This document shows positions 20,021 through 29,515 of a stretch of DNA of 64,000 nt, in pieces. Made by a program: the position numbers and the translations under genes. Position 1 is the first letter of the stretch. Each line of letters opens with the position of its first letter. Origin of the DNA: Prevotella sp. P3-122 (lineage in GTDB: Bacteria > Bacteroidota > Bacteroidia > Bacteroidales > Bacteroidaceae); contig NZ_NPJH01000097.1 of assembly GCF_002251365.1 (NCBI RefSeq), positions 1 to 64,000 of the forward strand. Direction: 5' to 3'. A model generated the notes under the pieces. That model did not search any database and was not told where the DNA came from. It saw nothing but the letters and a program-made list of their open reading frames with translations.

Positions 20021-20294
20021 GTATCCACAAAGTTAACTGACTTCGGCACAGATACGTGAAAAAGGTAAAACATATACATGACATTGGCAACGCAGATACG
20101 TGAAAAAGGTAAAACATATACATGACATTGGCAACGCAGATATATGACATAAGTCAGAGAATACTTGCCATAAAAAAAACGATGGAGTTTTTTGACTCCA
20201 CACGTCACTTTTCTGTCGTTTTATTCGTTATATATATGAGCAAGCTCAAAAGAGAACGATAAAAACATTGTATAACAGATAAAATGTAGAAAGT
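20021..20294. repeat. Spacer with 44-bp tandem duplication before the ECF operon
   Basis: A 44-bp unit beginning CAGATACGTGAAAAAGGT occurs twice without a mismatch at 20049-20092 and 20093-20136, followed by the first bases of a third copy. A small hairpin TGGAGT/ACTCCA lies at 20183-20200. There is no TAnnTTTG box that I can see, so the operon downstream may use another sigma factor, possibly its own. No gene is supported in this spacer; a 64-codon frame on the minus strand only translates the duplication. Confidence 0.8.
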
Positions 20295-20741
20295 ATGAAA
20301 TTGGGAGAAACGTTAGTCTTCTTAGGGATTTTTGTAGTGCTTCCGACCATCATCGTTTGGTTGGTGTTACGCTACAAGAAACACGAGACCGACAAAAGGG
20401 CCGAAATGGCTTTGGCTGCCATCGAGAAGGGCTCTGACCTGAACTTGGAAGCATTCTTCAGGAAGATGAACCCGCCGAGCCGCACCATCAAGGAGAAACT
20501 GCTGGACAAATTGCTGTGGGGCTGCATCTTCACCATTTTTGGCGTGTGTATCTATATGGCATTGGCTGTGTTTGGGATGGTCATCGACAGAGTCAATAAT
20601 GATATGTTCATCCTCCTATCCATGGTGGCAGTACCCTCATTAGGTATTGGCATCGCTTTTCTCATTAATTATTTTGTGGGAAAGAAGGCTCTGAAGCAAG
20701 AGATGGAGGCAGAATTGAAGCACATGCAGACGAAGGAATGA
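20295..20741 (+). CDS. Small membrane protein (DUF6249-like) of the ECF operon
   Basis: A 148-residue protein with an N-terminal membrane helix (about residues 6-25), a cytosolic charged segment (28-70) and two further hydrophobic segments (about 74-96 and 103-127), ending in a charged helix. I recognise it as the type annotated DUF6249 and found before ECF sigma genes in Bacteroidales. Its stop overlaps the sigma factor start in ATGA (20738-20741), so translation is coupled. A role in sensing or holding the sigma factor is inference. Confidence 0.75.
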   Translation: MKLGETLVFLGIFVVLPTIIVWLVLRYKKHETDKRAEMALAAIEKGSDLNLEAFFRKMNPPSRTIKEKLLDKLLWGCIFTIFGVCIYMALAVFGMVIDRVNNDMFILLSMVAVPSLGIGIAFLINYFVGKKALKQEMEAELKHMQTKE

Positions 20742-21220
20742 ACCGCGAGCGATTCATAGCATTGATCCGAACTGAACAGAAGTCGCTCCGGCGGTTCCTT
20801 CTCGCCCTCTGCTGCGGCAACAGGGATGAGGCTGACGACATTGCACAGGATGCACTGGTCAAAGCCTATCTCGCTATCGACAAGCATGAGGACCAAGGGA
20901 AAGACACGGCTTGGCTCTATCGAATTGCATACAACACGTTCCTCGACACCAGCCGCAGCCGACGCACCCTGCATCCGATAGAAACGCTGAACGAACAGCC
21001 CGACTCCTCATTTGCTGCCGACCGCGACTTCCGTTATCAGCCGCTCTATATGGCTCTGGAGCAGTTGCCTCCCAAGGAACGCTCCGCTATTCTGCTCTAC
21101 TATATCAAAGGCTATTCCGTCCATGAGATTGCCGACATCGTGGACGCAACGGAGGATGCCATAAAACAGCAACTCTCGCGTGGACGCAACAAACTTAAAA
21201 CCCTTCTGAAAGATGAATGA
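20738..21220 (+). CDS. ECF-type RNA polymerase sigma factor
   Basis: A 160-residue sigma-70 family protein with only regions 2 and 4. Region 2 shows DEADDIAQDALVKAYLAI and TAWLYRIAYNTFLDTSRSRR. Region 4 shows the helix-turn-helix around KERSAILLYYIKGYSVHEIA and DATEDAIKQQLSRGRNKLK. It overlaps the gene before it by 4 bp and the gene after it by 8 bp, so the four-gene set is one operon. The duplicated 44-bp sequence upstream could contain its own target promoter. Confidence 0.93.
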   Translation: MNRERFIALIRTEQKSLRRFLLALCCGNRDEADDIAQDALVKAYLAIDKHEDQGKDTAWLYRIAYNTFLDTSRSRRTLHPIETLNEQPDSSFAADRDFRYQPLYMALEQLPPKERSAILLYYIKGYSVHEIADIVDATEDAIKQQLSRGRNKLKTLLKDE

Positions 21221-21608
21221 CGACATAAGACTACAGGCACTTTTCGACAGTTTCCAGCCGACGCCGACCGACAGCGATCTGTTCACCGAACGGCTGGAAA
21301 GGAAACTCGCCCTCATCGATGAAATCCGACAGGCGCAGGCTGCTCAGATACGCCGGTATCGCATGGTTGTTGCAATAGCCTTTGTGACAGGTATTGTCAT
21401 CGGAGGCGGAACGTTGGCATTCATCCTTAATGCGCCGACAGATGTTCCGCTGTTCACTTTCGGCATCAACTTCTATCCCCTGCTTTTGATAGAGCAGAAC
21501 AGTCGCATCATTTCCGCTTTTTTATCCTCATTGATGATTACCACCTGCATCATCGCCATGCTGAATACTGACGACATGGCGAGGAGAATGAGAAGAAAAA
21601 GCATCTAA
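21213..21608 (+). CDS. Membrane protein after the ECF sigma factor, possible anti-sigma partner
   Basis: A 131-residue protein. The first 45 residues are polar and soluble, with a helical FTERLERKLALIDEIRQAQA stretch, followed by about three hydrophobic segments (roughly residues 50-72, 78-94, 97-117) and a basic tail RRMRRKSI. It overlaps the sigma gene by 8 bp. The cytosolic N-terminus followed by membrane helices is the general plan of anti-sigma factors, but there is no FecR or zinc anti-sigma motif, so this role is inference. Confidence 0.75.
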   Translation: MNDDIRLQALFDSFQPTPTDSDLFTERLERKLALIDEIRQAQAAQIRRYRMVVAIAFVTGIVIGGGTLAFILNAPTDVPLFTFGINFYPLLLIEQNSRIISAFLSSLMITTCIIAMLNTDDMARRMRRKSI

Positions 21609-21632
21609 AAATATCTTATAACATATACACTT

Positions 21633-24329
21633 ATGAAGCAAGGATTTATCATTCTCGCTACAGTTGTCGTGTGCCTTCTCCAGGCGCAAGACCTGACAGC
21701 AGATACTATCAAGGGACGTGTGGTGGATGCCGAGACATACGAACCGCTACAAGGAGCAAAAGTATTGTTCAAAGAGGAAGCCATCAGCACTGGAGGTACC
21801 GAAATAAGCGTTGTCTATGCTGACAGTCTTGGTAGATTTATGTATACATGCCGTAAAGAAATGTCGAAACTGACCATCATGGCGAGTCACTTCGGTTATC
21901 ACAGCCACTCTGTAAAACTTAACGGAAACAACGATCGTGACACCATCTCTATAGAAGACTTTTGCCTGCAGATGGACGAGCATCTGCTGGAAGAGGTTAC
22001 AGTAAGGGGGAGTGCCCGCAGGTTCTACATGCGTGGCGACACAGTTGTGTTCAACCCCAGTGCCTTTCGTACAACAGACGGAGCACGACTGTTGGAACTT
22101 ATAGAACAGCTGCCAGGTGTGAGCATAAGGGAGGGTAAACTGTTGTGGAATGGCGAACCGCTGAAGCTGATGGTTAACAGCAAAGAGGTGCTCAGTGAGT
22201 CCATGTTGACCAATCTGTTGTCTGTGGAGTCCGTGAAGGACATCAAAGCATACGACAAGCAGAGCGAGCTTACCGAGCGCACCGGCGTGGCAGACGGAAA
22301 AGAAGAACATGTGCTTGATGTAGCCATCAAGCCTGGTTTCATGGACAAGATATTTGGTGACACGGAGTTGAAGGGAATGACAAGCGGCAACTACGCAGCA
22401 CATCTGAGAGCCATGCGGATGAGCGATACCGACCCGCTGATGTTCTATGTCTGTGTAGCCGATGACCCGAAGGTGATTAGCATAGCCACGCTTCAACGAA
22501 ACGGTTCATGGCAAGGCGACACTCCCGTTCGCCAGCAAACAGGCGCCATTGGCTATGGACACTGTTGGAAACATGACTTCAAGGTACGTCAGCAGAGCAA
22601 CTGGAACATCAATGTAGGTGCCAATCATACGGACATAACGCATGACAGTTGGGAAAACCGCCAATCATTTATCCCTGACAACGCGGCCACAGCAACCAAT
22701 AAGACAGCAAATGACTACCATCACGAACTGAAAATACCTGTAGATTTCAATTCGTTCTTCAATCTGAGTCCTAACTCCATGCTGGCTGTAAATGCTAACA
22801 TAACATACCACAATGAGCAAAAGATGGAGGAGAACAAGGGACAGACATACAATATCGACACGCCTGAACAGCTGATAAACACTTCCGACTACCATGCCCT
22901 GAACGACAAGAAAGGAATGTCTTCCAGTTTAGAGGCCACACTGTTCAGTTTTGTTGGAAAAACACAATATGGAGCTATGGCCCAGGTATCATATGACAAC
23001 CAGAAAAGCGACGGGGCTTCAACAGGAATATACCAGTATTTACAAAATGGGACATCACAGACCGACCATCAGACATTCCAAACCCCTATACATAACCTGA
23101 ATGCGGAACTGGGACTTGGAATCAGCAGGCCTCTGGGTAAGCAGCTGATGGTGTCAGCAGAATGGAGAACGACTTACCTCAACAGATATCACGACGAGCA
23201 ACGTCGTAGAGCTGACACGCTTGACCTAGCCAACAGTCTGAAACGAAAAGACAAAACTTGGCAAAACATGTTCGGCATCAATGCCAATATCACATACGGG
23301 AAATTCCATCTCAGCCCTAATTTCCAAATCACTCATTGGCATGAACAGACAAACTATCAACGAGGAAATACTCTCGACACCATAGCCACCCGCTCACAGC
23401 TGCTTTGCAAACCATCATTGAGGCTTACTTACAAACTGAAGAAGCAAACGCAGCTGCGCGGAAATATTGTATACGAGAGTCAACGTCCAGACCTTGTTGA
23501 CTGCATAGGCTATCGGGATGACACAAATCCACTCTGGGTTATTGATGGGAACCCGCATCTCAAAACATCTCACACACTGAGTGCCGACCTCGCATTTTCA
23601 ACCATGCTCTCACATGCCAACCAGGTTGTTGACATATCCGTTGACTATACTAAGAACCATGCCCCAATAGGTACAGTCTACAGTTTCAACTCCGCTACGG
23701 GAGCCTATCGTGTTCAAAAAAGAAACTTGCGTGGCGGTCAGCGTTGGGGAGCATCACTGACATACGAACGTACTCTTGGCGAAAAAATTCACATAAAAAA
23801 CCATATAGCAGAAAGCATCGGCCAGACATACGGCATCATGACCATTGTTGACGACGTCGCAGGCATGAATTATAACCGCCAGCTCAATTCAGACTTCACA
23901 TACAATCTTAAGCTGGAATACACTGACGGGCCATTCATTCTCCGACTAAACAGCAACTTCTCCTGGCATCACTACACATACAGCAATTCTGTCCAAACTC
24001 TGCAGGATATCCTCAACTTTCATGCTGATGCCAACGCTCAATACAAATTGAAGTCGTGGACATTCTCGTTCCACCCCTCATTCCGCATTGACCATGGTTA
24101 TATGGCAGATGCAATGAACAAAAGCCGCTTCCTGCTCAACGCCAACGTCAACTATAGTTTCATCAAGAACAAAGCCACTATCATTTTCCATATCAATGAC
24201 ATATTCAATAAGGACACCCGCTATAGCAGTACAGTAACGGCAACAACACGTACCGAGGGCGGTTCCAGCTTCCTTCACCAATATGCCTCCCTGACATTCA
24301 ATTACAAGTTTGAGGCGAAGAAGAAATAG
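21633..24329 (+). CDS. Outer-membrane beta-barrel protein with carboxypeptidase-like N-terminal domain
   Basis: An 898-residue exported protein. After a signal peptide (about residues 1-23) come a carboxypeptidase-regulatory-like domain (TIKGRVVDAETYEPLQGAKV, about 24-110) and a plug-like domain around RGDTVVFNPSAFRTTDGARL and LLELIEQLPGVSIREGKLLW. The rest is a long barrel with alternating aromatic strands. This is the layout of the outer membrane beta-barrel family related to TonB receptors but usually without a TonB box; I see none. It closes the ECF operon 24 bp after the third gene and is the likely surface component that the sigma factor serves. Confidence 0.85.
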   Translation: MKQGFIILATVVVCLLQAQDLTADTIKGRVVDAETYEPLQGAKVLFKEEAISTGGTEISVVYADSLGRFMYTCRKEMSKLTIMASHFGYHSHSVKLNGNNDRDTISIEDFCLQMDEHLLEEVTVRGSARRFYMRGDTVVFNPSAFRTTDGARLLELIEQLPGVSIREGKLLWNGEPLKLMVNSKEVLSESMLTNLLSVESVKDIKAYDKQSELTERTGVADGKEEHVLDVAIKPGFMDKIFGDTELKGMTSGNYAAHLRAMRMSDTDPLMFYVCVADDPKVISIATLQRNGSWQGDTPVRQQTGAIGYGHCWKHDFKVRQQSNWNINVGANHTDITHDSWENRQSFIPDNAATATNKTANDYHHELKIPVDFNSFFNLSPNSMLAVNANITYHNEQKMEENKGQTYNIDTPEQLINTSDYHALNDKKGMSSSLEATLFSFVGKTQYGAMAQVSYDNQKSDGASTGIYQYLQNGTSQTDHQTFQTPIHNLNAELGLGISRPLGKQLMVSAEWRTTYLNRYHDEQRRRADTLDLANSLKRKDKTWQNMFGINANITYGKFHLSPNFQITHWHEQTNYQRGNTLDTIATRSQLLCKPSLRLTYKLKKQTQLRGNIVYESQRPDLVDCIGYRDDTNPLWVIDGNPHLKTSHTLSADLAFSTMLSHANQVVDISVDYTKNHAPIGTVYSFNSATGAYRVQKRNLRGGQRWGASLTYERTLGEKIHIKNHIAESIGQTYGIMTIVDDVAGMNYNRQLNSDFTYNLKLEYTDGPFILRLNSNFSWHHYTYSNSVQTLQDILNFHADANAQYKLKSWTFSFHPSFRIDHGYMADAMNKSRFLLNANVNYSFIKNKATIIFHINDIFNKDTRYSSTVTATTRTEGGSSFLHQYASLTFNYKFEAKKK

Positions 24330-24336
24330 GACAAGA

Positions 24337-24377
24337 AAAACCTCCCCATCTTCCTTTGTGGAGTATGGGGAGGTTTT
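24337..24377. terminator. Bidirectional terminator between convergent genes
   Basis: AAAACCTCCCCAT (24337-24349) pairs perfectly with 24365-24377 and is flanked by A and T runs on both sides, so it can end the ECF operon (plus) and the gyrA operon (minus). Confidence 0.85.
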
Positions 24378-24424
24378 AGAATATGCTATGAACCAACTAC
24401 TAACTAAGGTTCATTTTTGCGTTT

Positions 24425-25657
24425 TTAGAATCCGAACTTTTCCTTAATCTCAATGGCGCGTGAGTCATTGTAGCTGAATACCGAGCCGTAGCATACATAC
24501 AGGAAGTATGCCCAAGCGGTATTGTTGTCCGGGTCAAGGTCTCTTGCCTTCTCAAGCAATGGGAGAGCCTCCTGGAAGAGGGCACGCTGCTCTGCACGTA
24601 CCTCTATGAGACCAGCCTTCTTGCAAAGGCACTGTCCAAGACCTGCGAATACGAATGCCTGTGAGCCGTCGCTTGCCTCAAGCAGGGCCTTGTAAGCCTC
24701 GATGGCAGGATCCCAGTTTTGTGTCTCTGTCTCCCGGCTCACCTTGTCGGCAATATCCTGTGCGCGGTATGCGAGTGCGAGGAAGTCCTTTGGGTTCTTG
24801 GCCAGCTGCCTGTCCACGAGGTTGTTGAGCTCAGCTGTCATATTTGCTGCATTGTAGAGCTTGCACAATACGCTGAAGGCAACGGCGCTGTTCTTGGCTG
24901 TGTAAAGGTCCTCGAGCTTCTTGATATAATTGAGGGTGTCAGCCTTCGAGTGCAGGTTCCTTCCTGCCACCTCAAACTTGGCATTCTCAGCCTTGTCGTG
25001 GTATGCAGAATCCTCGAGTGCGATGTCGAAATAGCGGTCTGCCATCTTGAAATCATTGGCACGCTGTGCGTAGGCACCGGCATAGAAAGCCACCTGACCA
25101 AGGAAAGGCTCCTTGGGAAGAGAGCTGAACAATTCAGCGCTGCGGCTGTCGAGGAACATGCTCCAATATTTCAGCAGGCCGCTCTCGTCACCATGTCCGT
25201 CAGCCCACTGTCCGGCATTGACAAGCTCTATACGTGCCTGAGAGAGCTTCTGCAGACGTTCCGGATTCTCACGGTAGAGAATCTTTACCTTACCCTTTGC
25301 ATCAGGCTTGCCGTCATACTTGTCACACTCAACGGCAGCTTTCACCGCATTGTATGCGTTGTTATAGTAGGCGGCAGTGTCATATGGCTTCTGCTCTTCC
25401 TTCATGACCATAGCCTTCTGGTTCTCACCAATGAGCACGGATATTTCCTCAAACCCCTTGATGGAAAGCTCATAGAGCTTGTTGTAAGCTTTAGCCTTCT
25501 CGGCATCAGATGCGAGCTGGCTCAAAGAGCTGTTAAGGAGGCTTTCGGCCTCAGCATAAGTCTTGGCCTTCATGATTGCCTTGAGGGCATCACTATCGGC
25601 GGCAAAGGCTGATGATACTCCCAGTATCATGGCAGCCATAACGACAATTTTCTTCAT
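24425..25657 (-). CDS. Exported TPR-like repeat protein downstream of gyrA
   Basis: A 410-residue protein that starts with a signal peptide (MKKIVVMAAMILGVSSAFA, cleavage before Ala-Asp) and then consists of helical repeats resembling tetratricopeptides, for example AYYNNAYNAVKAAVECD, KMADRYFDIALEDSAY, and near the end FQEALPLLEKARDLDPDNNT. The start at 25657 gives the signal peptide; a longer frame would extend into gyrA coding sequence. It lies 22 bp after gyrA and is likely co-transcribed. I recall homologues next to gyrA in Bacteroides, but their function is unknown. Confidence 0.8.
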   Translation of the reverse strand: MKKIVVMAAMILGVSSAFAADSDALKAIMKAKTYAEAESLLNSSLSQLASDAEKAKAYNKLYELSIKGFEEISVLIGENQKAMVMKEEQKPYDTAAYYNNAYNAVKAAVECDKYDGKPDAKGKVKILYRENPERLQKLSQARIELVNAGQWADGHGDESGLLKYWSMFLDSRSAELFSSLPKEPFLGQVAFYAGAYAQRANDFKMADRYFDIALEDSAYHDKAENAKFEVAGRNLHSKADTLNYIKKLEDLYTAKNSAVAFSVLCKLYNAANMTAELNNLVDRQLAKNPKDFLALAYRAQDIADKVSRETETQNWDPAIEAYKALLEASDGSQAFVFAGLGQCLCKKAGLIEVRAEQRALFQEALPLLEKARDLDPDNNTAWAYFLYVCYGSVFSYNDSRAIEIKEKFGF

Positions 25658-25679
25658 AAGCTTGAAAGTTATAAATTTA

Positions 25680-28295
25680 TTATTCTTGTGTTTCTGTTTC
25701 GTTTTCCTCGATGTCATCAGCAGGATTGTCGATGTCATCAGTCTGTGCAGGTGCAGACGTGTCCTGCCTCATGGCATCAGTTTTCTGTGCCCATTGTGCC
25801 CTGCTCTCCTCTTCCACGGTAGCCTCAAGCTCTGAGCTCATCACCTTGCAGACACTTGCTATGACATCATTCTTCTTGGCGAGATTAATCAGTCTCACAC
25901 CCTGTGTAGCCCTGCCCATCACACGGCAGTCGGCAACGGCGAGACGTATTACTATGCCGCTCTTGTTGATAATCATAAGGTCGTTCTGGTCGGTGACGTT
26001 CTTGATGGCGACGAGGCGTCCTGTCTTGTCGGTAATGTTGAGCGTCTTCACACCCTTGCCGCCACGGTTGGTCTTGCGGTAGTCCTCAACAGACGAGCGC
26101 TTGCCATAGCCTTCCTCGCTGACCACCATCACGGTCTCGGTCTCCGAATCGTTGACCACTATCATGCCGACAACCGCATCGTCTCCATCGTCAAGGCGCA
26201 TACCCCTGACACCCGTTGCCGTACGGCCCATAGTGCGGATGGTCTCCTCGTCGAACCTCACTGCCCTACCGTTGCGGTTGGCCAGGATAAGTTCGTTGTG
26301 TCCGTTGGTGAGCCTTACGTCTACAACCTCGTCGCCATCGGCGATATTTATGGCAATGACGCCATTGGCCCTTGGACGGGAGTAAGCCTCCAGCGGAGTC
26401 TTCTTAACGGTACCGTTCTTTGTTGCGAAGACCACATAGTGGGTATTGATGAAGTTCTGGTCCTCAAGTCCGCGTCCACGCAGTCTGAGGAATGCATTCA
26501 CGCTGTCATCGGCATCAATGTTGAGCAGGTTCTGAATGGCTCGTCCCTTCGATGTCTTGTCGCCCTCCGGTATCTCGTAGCAGTGCAGCCAGTAGCAGCG
26601 TCCCTTCTTGGTGAAGAAAAGCATAATCTGGTGCATGGTGGCAGGATAGATATATTCCGTGAAGTCCTTTTCACGTGTGTGGGCTCCCTTGGCTCCAACA
26701 CCGCCACGAGCCTGCTCACGGAATTCAGAAAGGGCCGTGCGCTTGATGTATCCAAGATGGCTTACAGTTATGACAACAGGGTCATTGGGATAGAAGTCCT
26801 CGGCATTGAACTCGTGCTCGTCAGGAATAATCTCCGTACGGCGCTCGTCACCATATTTCTGCTTCACCTCAAGCAGCTCGTCCTTCATAACCTTCTTGCA
26901 AAGCTCTGGGTCGCTGAGTATCTGCTGGAAGTATGCTATCTGTCTTTCGAGTTCTTCATACTCTGCGTGCAACTGGTCCATACGCAGGCCCGTGAGCTGC
27001 GAGAGTCGCATATCGACGATTGCCTTCGACTGCAGCTCGTCTATGTCGAACCTCTTCTCCAAGTTTGTCTGAGCCTCGCTTGGTGTCTTGCTTGCGCGGA
27101 TGATATGTACAACCTCGTCGATATTGTCGCAAGCAATGATGAGACCTTCCAGAATGTGTGCGCGCTCCTGTGCCTTCTTCAGGTCGTACTGTGTACGCCT
27201 TATGGTAACGTCATGCCTGTGGTCAACGAAGTGTTTTACACACTCTACAAGGGTCAGCAGCTTTGGACGTCCCTTTACCAATGCAATGCAATTGACTGAG
27301 AACGAACTTTGCAGGGCAGTCATCTTGAACAGCTTGTTCAGTATGACATTGGCGTTGGCGTCACGCTTCACGTCTACGACGATACGCATACCCTGACGGC
27401 CTGTCTCGTCGTTTACATTAGAGATGCCCTCAAGCTTTCCTTCCTTCACCAGCTCCGCAATGTACTCTATCAGCTGCTGCTTGTTGACACCATACGGTAT
27501 CTCCGTAACGACAATCTTGTCATGAGTCTCCTCGCTCTCAATCTCAGCCTTGGCTCTCATGACTATACGGCCACGTCCAGTCTCGTATGCCTCCCTAACA
27601 CCCTGCAGACCATATATGTATGCGCCCGTCGGGAAGTCAGGAGCCGGAATGTACTGCATCAGCCCCTCGGTATCAATCTCAGGATTGTCTATGAACGCGC
27701 AGCATCCGTCTATCACCTCCGAGAGGTTGTGGGTTGGCATATTGGTAGCCATACCCACGGCGATACCATTACCGCCATTAACCAGCAGGTTAGGTATCTT
27801 TGTCGGCATCACGGTAGGCTCGAGCAGCGAGTCGTCGAAGTTGTTCGTCATGTCGACGGTGTCCTTCTCAAGGTCGTCCATTATCTGCTCACCCATCTTG
27901 GAGAGCCTACACTCCGTATACCTCATGGCAGCCGGAGAGTCTCCGTCAACGCTACCGAAGTTACCTTGTCCGTCGACAAGCTTATAACGCATATTCCACT
28001 CCTGTCCCATGCGCACGAGTGCGCCATAGACAGAAGAGTCACCATGTGGATGGTACTTACCAAGCACCTCTCCGACGACGCGCGCACACTTCTTGTACGG
28101 CTTGTCGCTGGTGTTTCCTATACCGAGCATACCATATAATATACGGCGGTGAACAGGCTTGAAGCCATCCCTTACATCAGGGAGGGCACGCGCCACGATA
28201 ACCGACATGGAATAGTCAATATAGGAAGACTTCATTTCCTCCTCAATATTAATCTTGAGGATGCGGTCTTGGTCAATTGTCTGATTTTCGTCCAT
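25680..28295 (-). CDS. gyrA: DNA gyrase subunit A
   Basis: Breaks and rejoins DNA during ATP-driven negative supercoiling together with GyrB. The 871-residue protein has the catalytic Tyr 126 in AAMRYTECRLSKMGE. The quinolone region reads HPHGDSSVYGALVRMGQEW; Ser 87 corresponds to E. coli Ser 83, and Gly 91 stands where E. coli has Asp 87. The C-terminal beta-pinwheel includes NRGGKGVKTL, a variant of the GyrA box (QRRGGKG in E. coli). The tail is strongly acidic. A TAAATTTG promoter box lies about 90 nt before the start. Confidence 0.97.
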   Translation of the reverse strand: MDENQTIDQDRILKINIEEEMKSSYIDYSMSVIVARALPDVRDGFKPVHRRILYGMLGIGNTSDKPYKKCARVVGEVLGKYHPHGDSSVYGALVRMGQEWNMRYKLVDGQGNFGSVDGDSPAAMRYTECRLSKMGEQIMDDLEKDTVDMTNNFDDSLLEPTVMPTKIPNLLVNGGNGIAVGMATNMPTHNLSEVIDGCCAFIDNPEIDTEGLMQYIPAPDFPTGAYIYGLQGVREAYETGRGRIVMRAKAEIESEETHDKIVVTEIPYGVNKQQLIEYIAELVKEGKLEGISNVNDETGRQGMRIVVDVKRDANANVILNKLFKMTALQSSFSVNCIALVKGRPKLLTLVECVKHFVDHRHDVTIRRTQYDLKKAQERAHILEGLIIACDNIDEVVHIIRASKTPSEAQTNLEKRFDIDELQSKAIVDMRLSQLTGLRMDQLHAEYEELERQIAYFQQILSDPELCKKVMKDELLEVKQKYGDERRTEIIPDEHEFNAEDFYPNDPVVITVSHLGYIKRTALSEFREQARGGVGAKGAHTREKDFTEYIYPATMHQIMLFFTKKGRCYWLHCYEIPEGDKTSKGRAIQNLLNIDADDSVNAFLRLRGRGLEDQNFINTHYVVFATKNGTVKKTPLEAYSRPRANGVIAINIADGDEVVDVRLTNGHNELILANRNGRAVRFDEETIRTMGRTATGVRGMRLDDGDDAVVGMIVVNDSETETVMVVSEEGYGKRSSVEDYRKTNRGGKGVKTLNITDKTGRLVAIKNVTDQNDLMIINKSGIVIRLAVADCRVMGRATQGVRLINLAKKNDVIASVCKVMSSELEATVEEESRAQWAQKTDAMRQDTSAPAQTDDIDNPADDIEENETETQE

Positions 28296-28382
28296 TGAGT
28301 TTACTAAATGATTTTTGTGTAAGATTAACGAGAACGCCGTTTATTTTCGTTCTAAGACGTTTAGCACTCTCTAACAGGGTTC

Positions 28383-28390
28383 AAATTTAC
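28383..28390 (-). promoter_or_regulatory. Promoter -7 box of gyrA
   Basis: On the minus strand this is TAAATTTG, matching TAnnTTTG. The -33 region (TTTTCC, about 20 nt upstream) is a weak match. The leader to the gyrA start is about 80 nt. Confidence 0.55.
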
Positions 28391-28635
28391 TGCTTTTTTT
28401 TCAATAAGGAAAACTTTTCTGTGTTAATTTAGCTTTTAAAATGTTTTTTGACAGAAAAAGCCCACCTTCACTTGAAGAACTTATTTCCCATTCACACCTA
28501 AGCCCTGTTTCTACCTTTGTAAAAACAGGGCTTAGAAATCATAAAAATGCTGTCACAGACGCATGGATAAACTATTTCACGAAAGGCAACGAGACCCAAC
28601 AGCCACATGCCTAAAAACATATTGCCGGACGCCGG
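28391..28635. other. Spacer between the lipoprotein gene and gyrA, with a 12-bp hairpin
   Basis: TAAGCCCTGTTT (28499-28510) pairs perfectly with 28523-28534 over 12 bp. The loop contains TACCTTTG, a perfect -7 box on the plus strand, with no gene after it in that direction. The hairpin lacks a T run on either strand but is the only candidate terminator for the lipoprotein gene. No open frame of note was found in the rest of the spacer. Confidence 0.6.
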
Positions 28636-29433
28636 CTATTCCTGTCGGTTCATGACAATCCTGCCATCGAATCCCACAAGTACCTCAACCTCATAGGTAA
28701 GGTTTGTATCGCCTACTCCAAGTATTGCTGTATACCTAATGCCATCGTTATCCAACTTCTTGAATATCAAGTCACTTAATATAGCCTGATTAAGAAACTG
28801 TTCAGGAACATAATCAGCAAACTGCTGCTTGCGGAAGTCACCAGAGAAGAGCTTCCTTGCCCCGTTGAAGACATTGAGGTTGACAATATTGTCATAGTAC
28901 ACATTATCAACAGCAACACCCTCGTCGTTATACGTAGACCTGACAACCTTATACGTCGTGGGGTTCACCTGTATGTAGCAATGATAACGTTCGGTACCAT
29001 TCGTAATAACGGTATCACGTTTTATGAGCTGGTTCTGATTTAGTGGTTGGGCCTTTTTGCCCTCAAAAGAGTAATCATCGCTTGGGTCCTCGCTCTTCAC
29101 CAGCCTTACCTGTTCACCATTCTGGTTGGCAAATACAAAGAGATGAGGTGACTGCTTCTGTATAGGGTATTTCACAACGCTGGCTCCATAAAGGACAAAC
29201 GTGTCACCAACTATCTTGAAATACACAGGTAAGCTTGTTGTATCAGGGTAATAAACAGTATCGCCCTTAACCTTAAAAACGACATCACCGGCATCATCGT
29301 TGAGCCAAATTCCCTGCAACAGCTTCTTAGCCTCAGCATTCTCCTTTGGCTTAACCTGTTGTTCCACCTTCTTCTCGCCACACGCCACAAACAACATGAC
29401 CAGGGCAAAAACTGATAAAACTAAACTTTTCAA
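28636..29433 (-). CDS. Lipoprotein of unknown function (DUF4738-like)
   Basis: A 265-residue protein with a lipoprotein signal: MKSLVLSVFALVMLFVACGE, Cys 18 being the likely lipid site. The mature part is rich in beta structure; its first segment LLQGIWLNDDAGDVVFKVKG followed by a YYPDTTSLPVYFKIVGDTF-like strand pair resembles lipocalin-type lipoproteins. I associate it with the Bacteroidales family DUF4738, without certainty. It stands alone between gyrA and rfbC on the same strand, with long gaps on both sides (82 and 340 bp). Confidence 0.75.
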   Translation of the reverse strand: MKSLVLSVFALVMLFVACGEKKVEQQVKPKENAEAKKLLQGIWLNDDAGDVVFKVKGDTVYYPDTTSLPVYFKIVGDTFVLYGASVVKYPIQKQSPHLFVFANQNGEQVRLVKSEDPSDDYSFEGKKAQPLNQNQLIKRDTVITNGTERYHCYIQVNPTTYKVVRSTYNDEGVAVDNVYYDNIVNLNVFNGARKLFSGDFRKQQFADYVPEQFLNQAILSDLIFKKLDNDGIRYTAILGVGDTNLTYEVEVLVGFDGRIVMNRQE

Positions 29434-29515
29434 AGTTGCTCTAATTTATATTGATGATGAGACAGCCTGTTCCCATCATTATACTTGAGTCTACACATTA
29501 TTATATTAGCACACT

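Noticed and set aside
26298..27299. Long plus-strand frames opposite gyrA (also 27309-28139 and 24719-25612)
   Set aside because: They are shadows of well-supported minus-strand genes and have no family features.
28355..28385. TTAGCACTC resembling half of a CIRCE heat-shock operator before gyrA
   Set aside because: The second half GAGTGCTAA is absent at the required distance.
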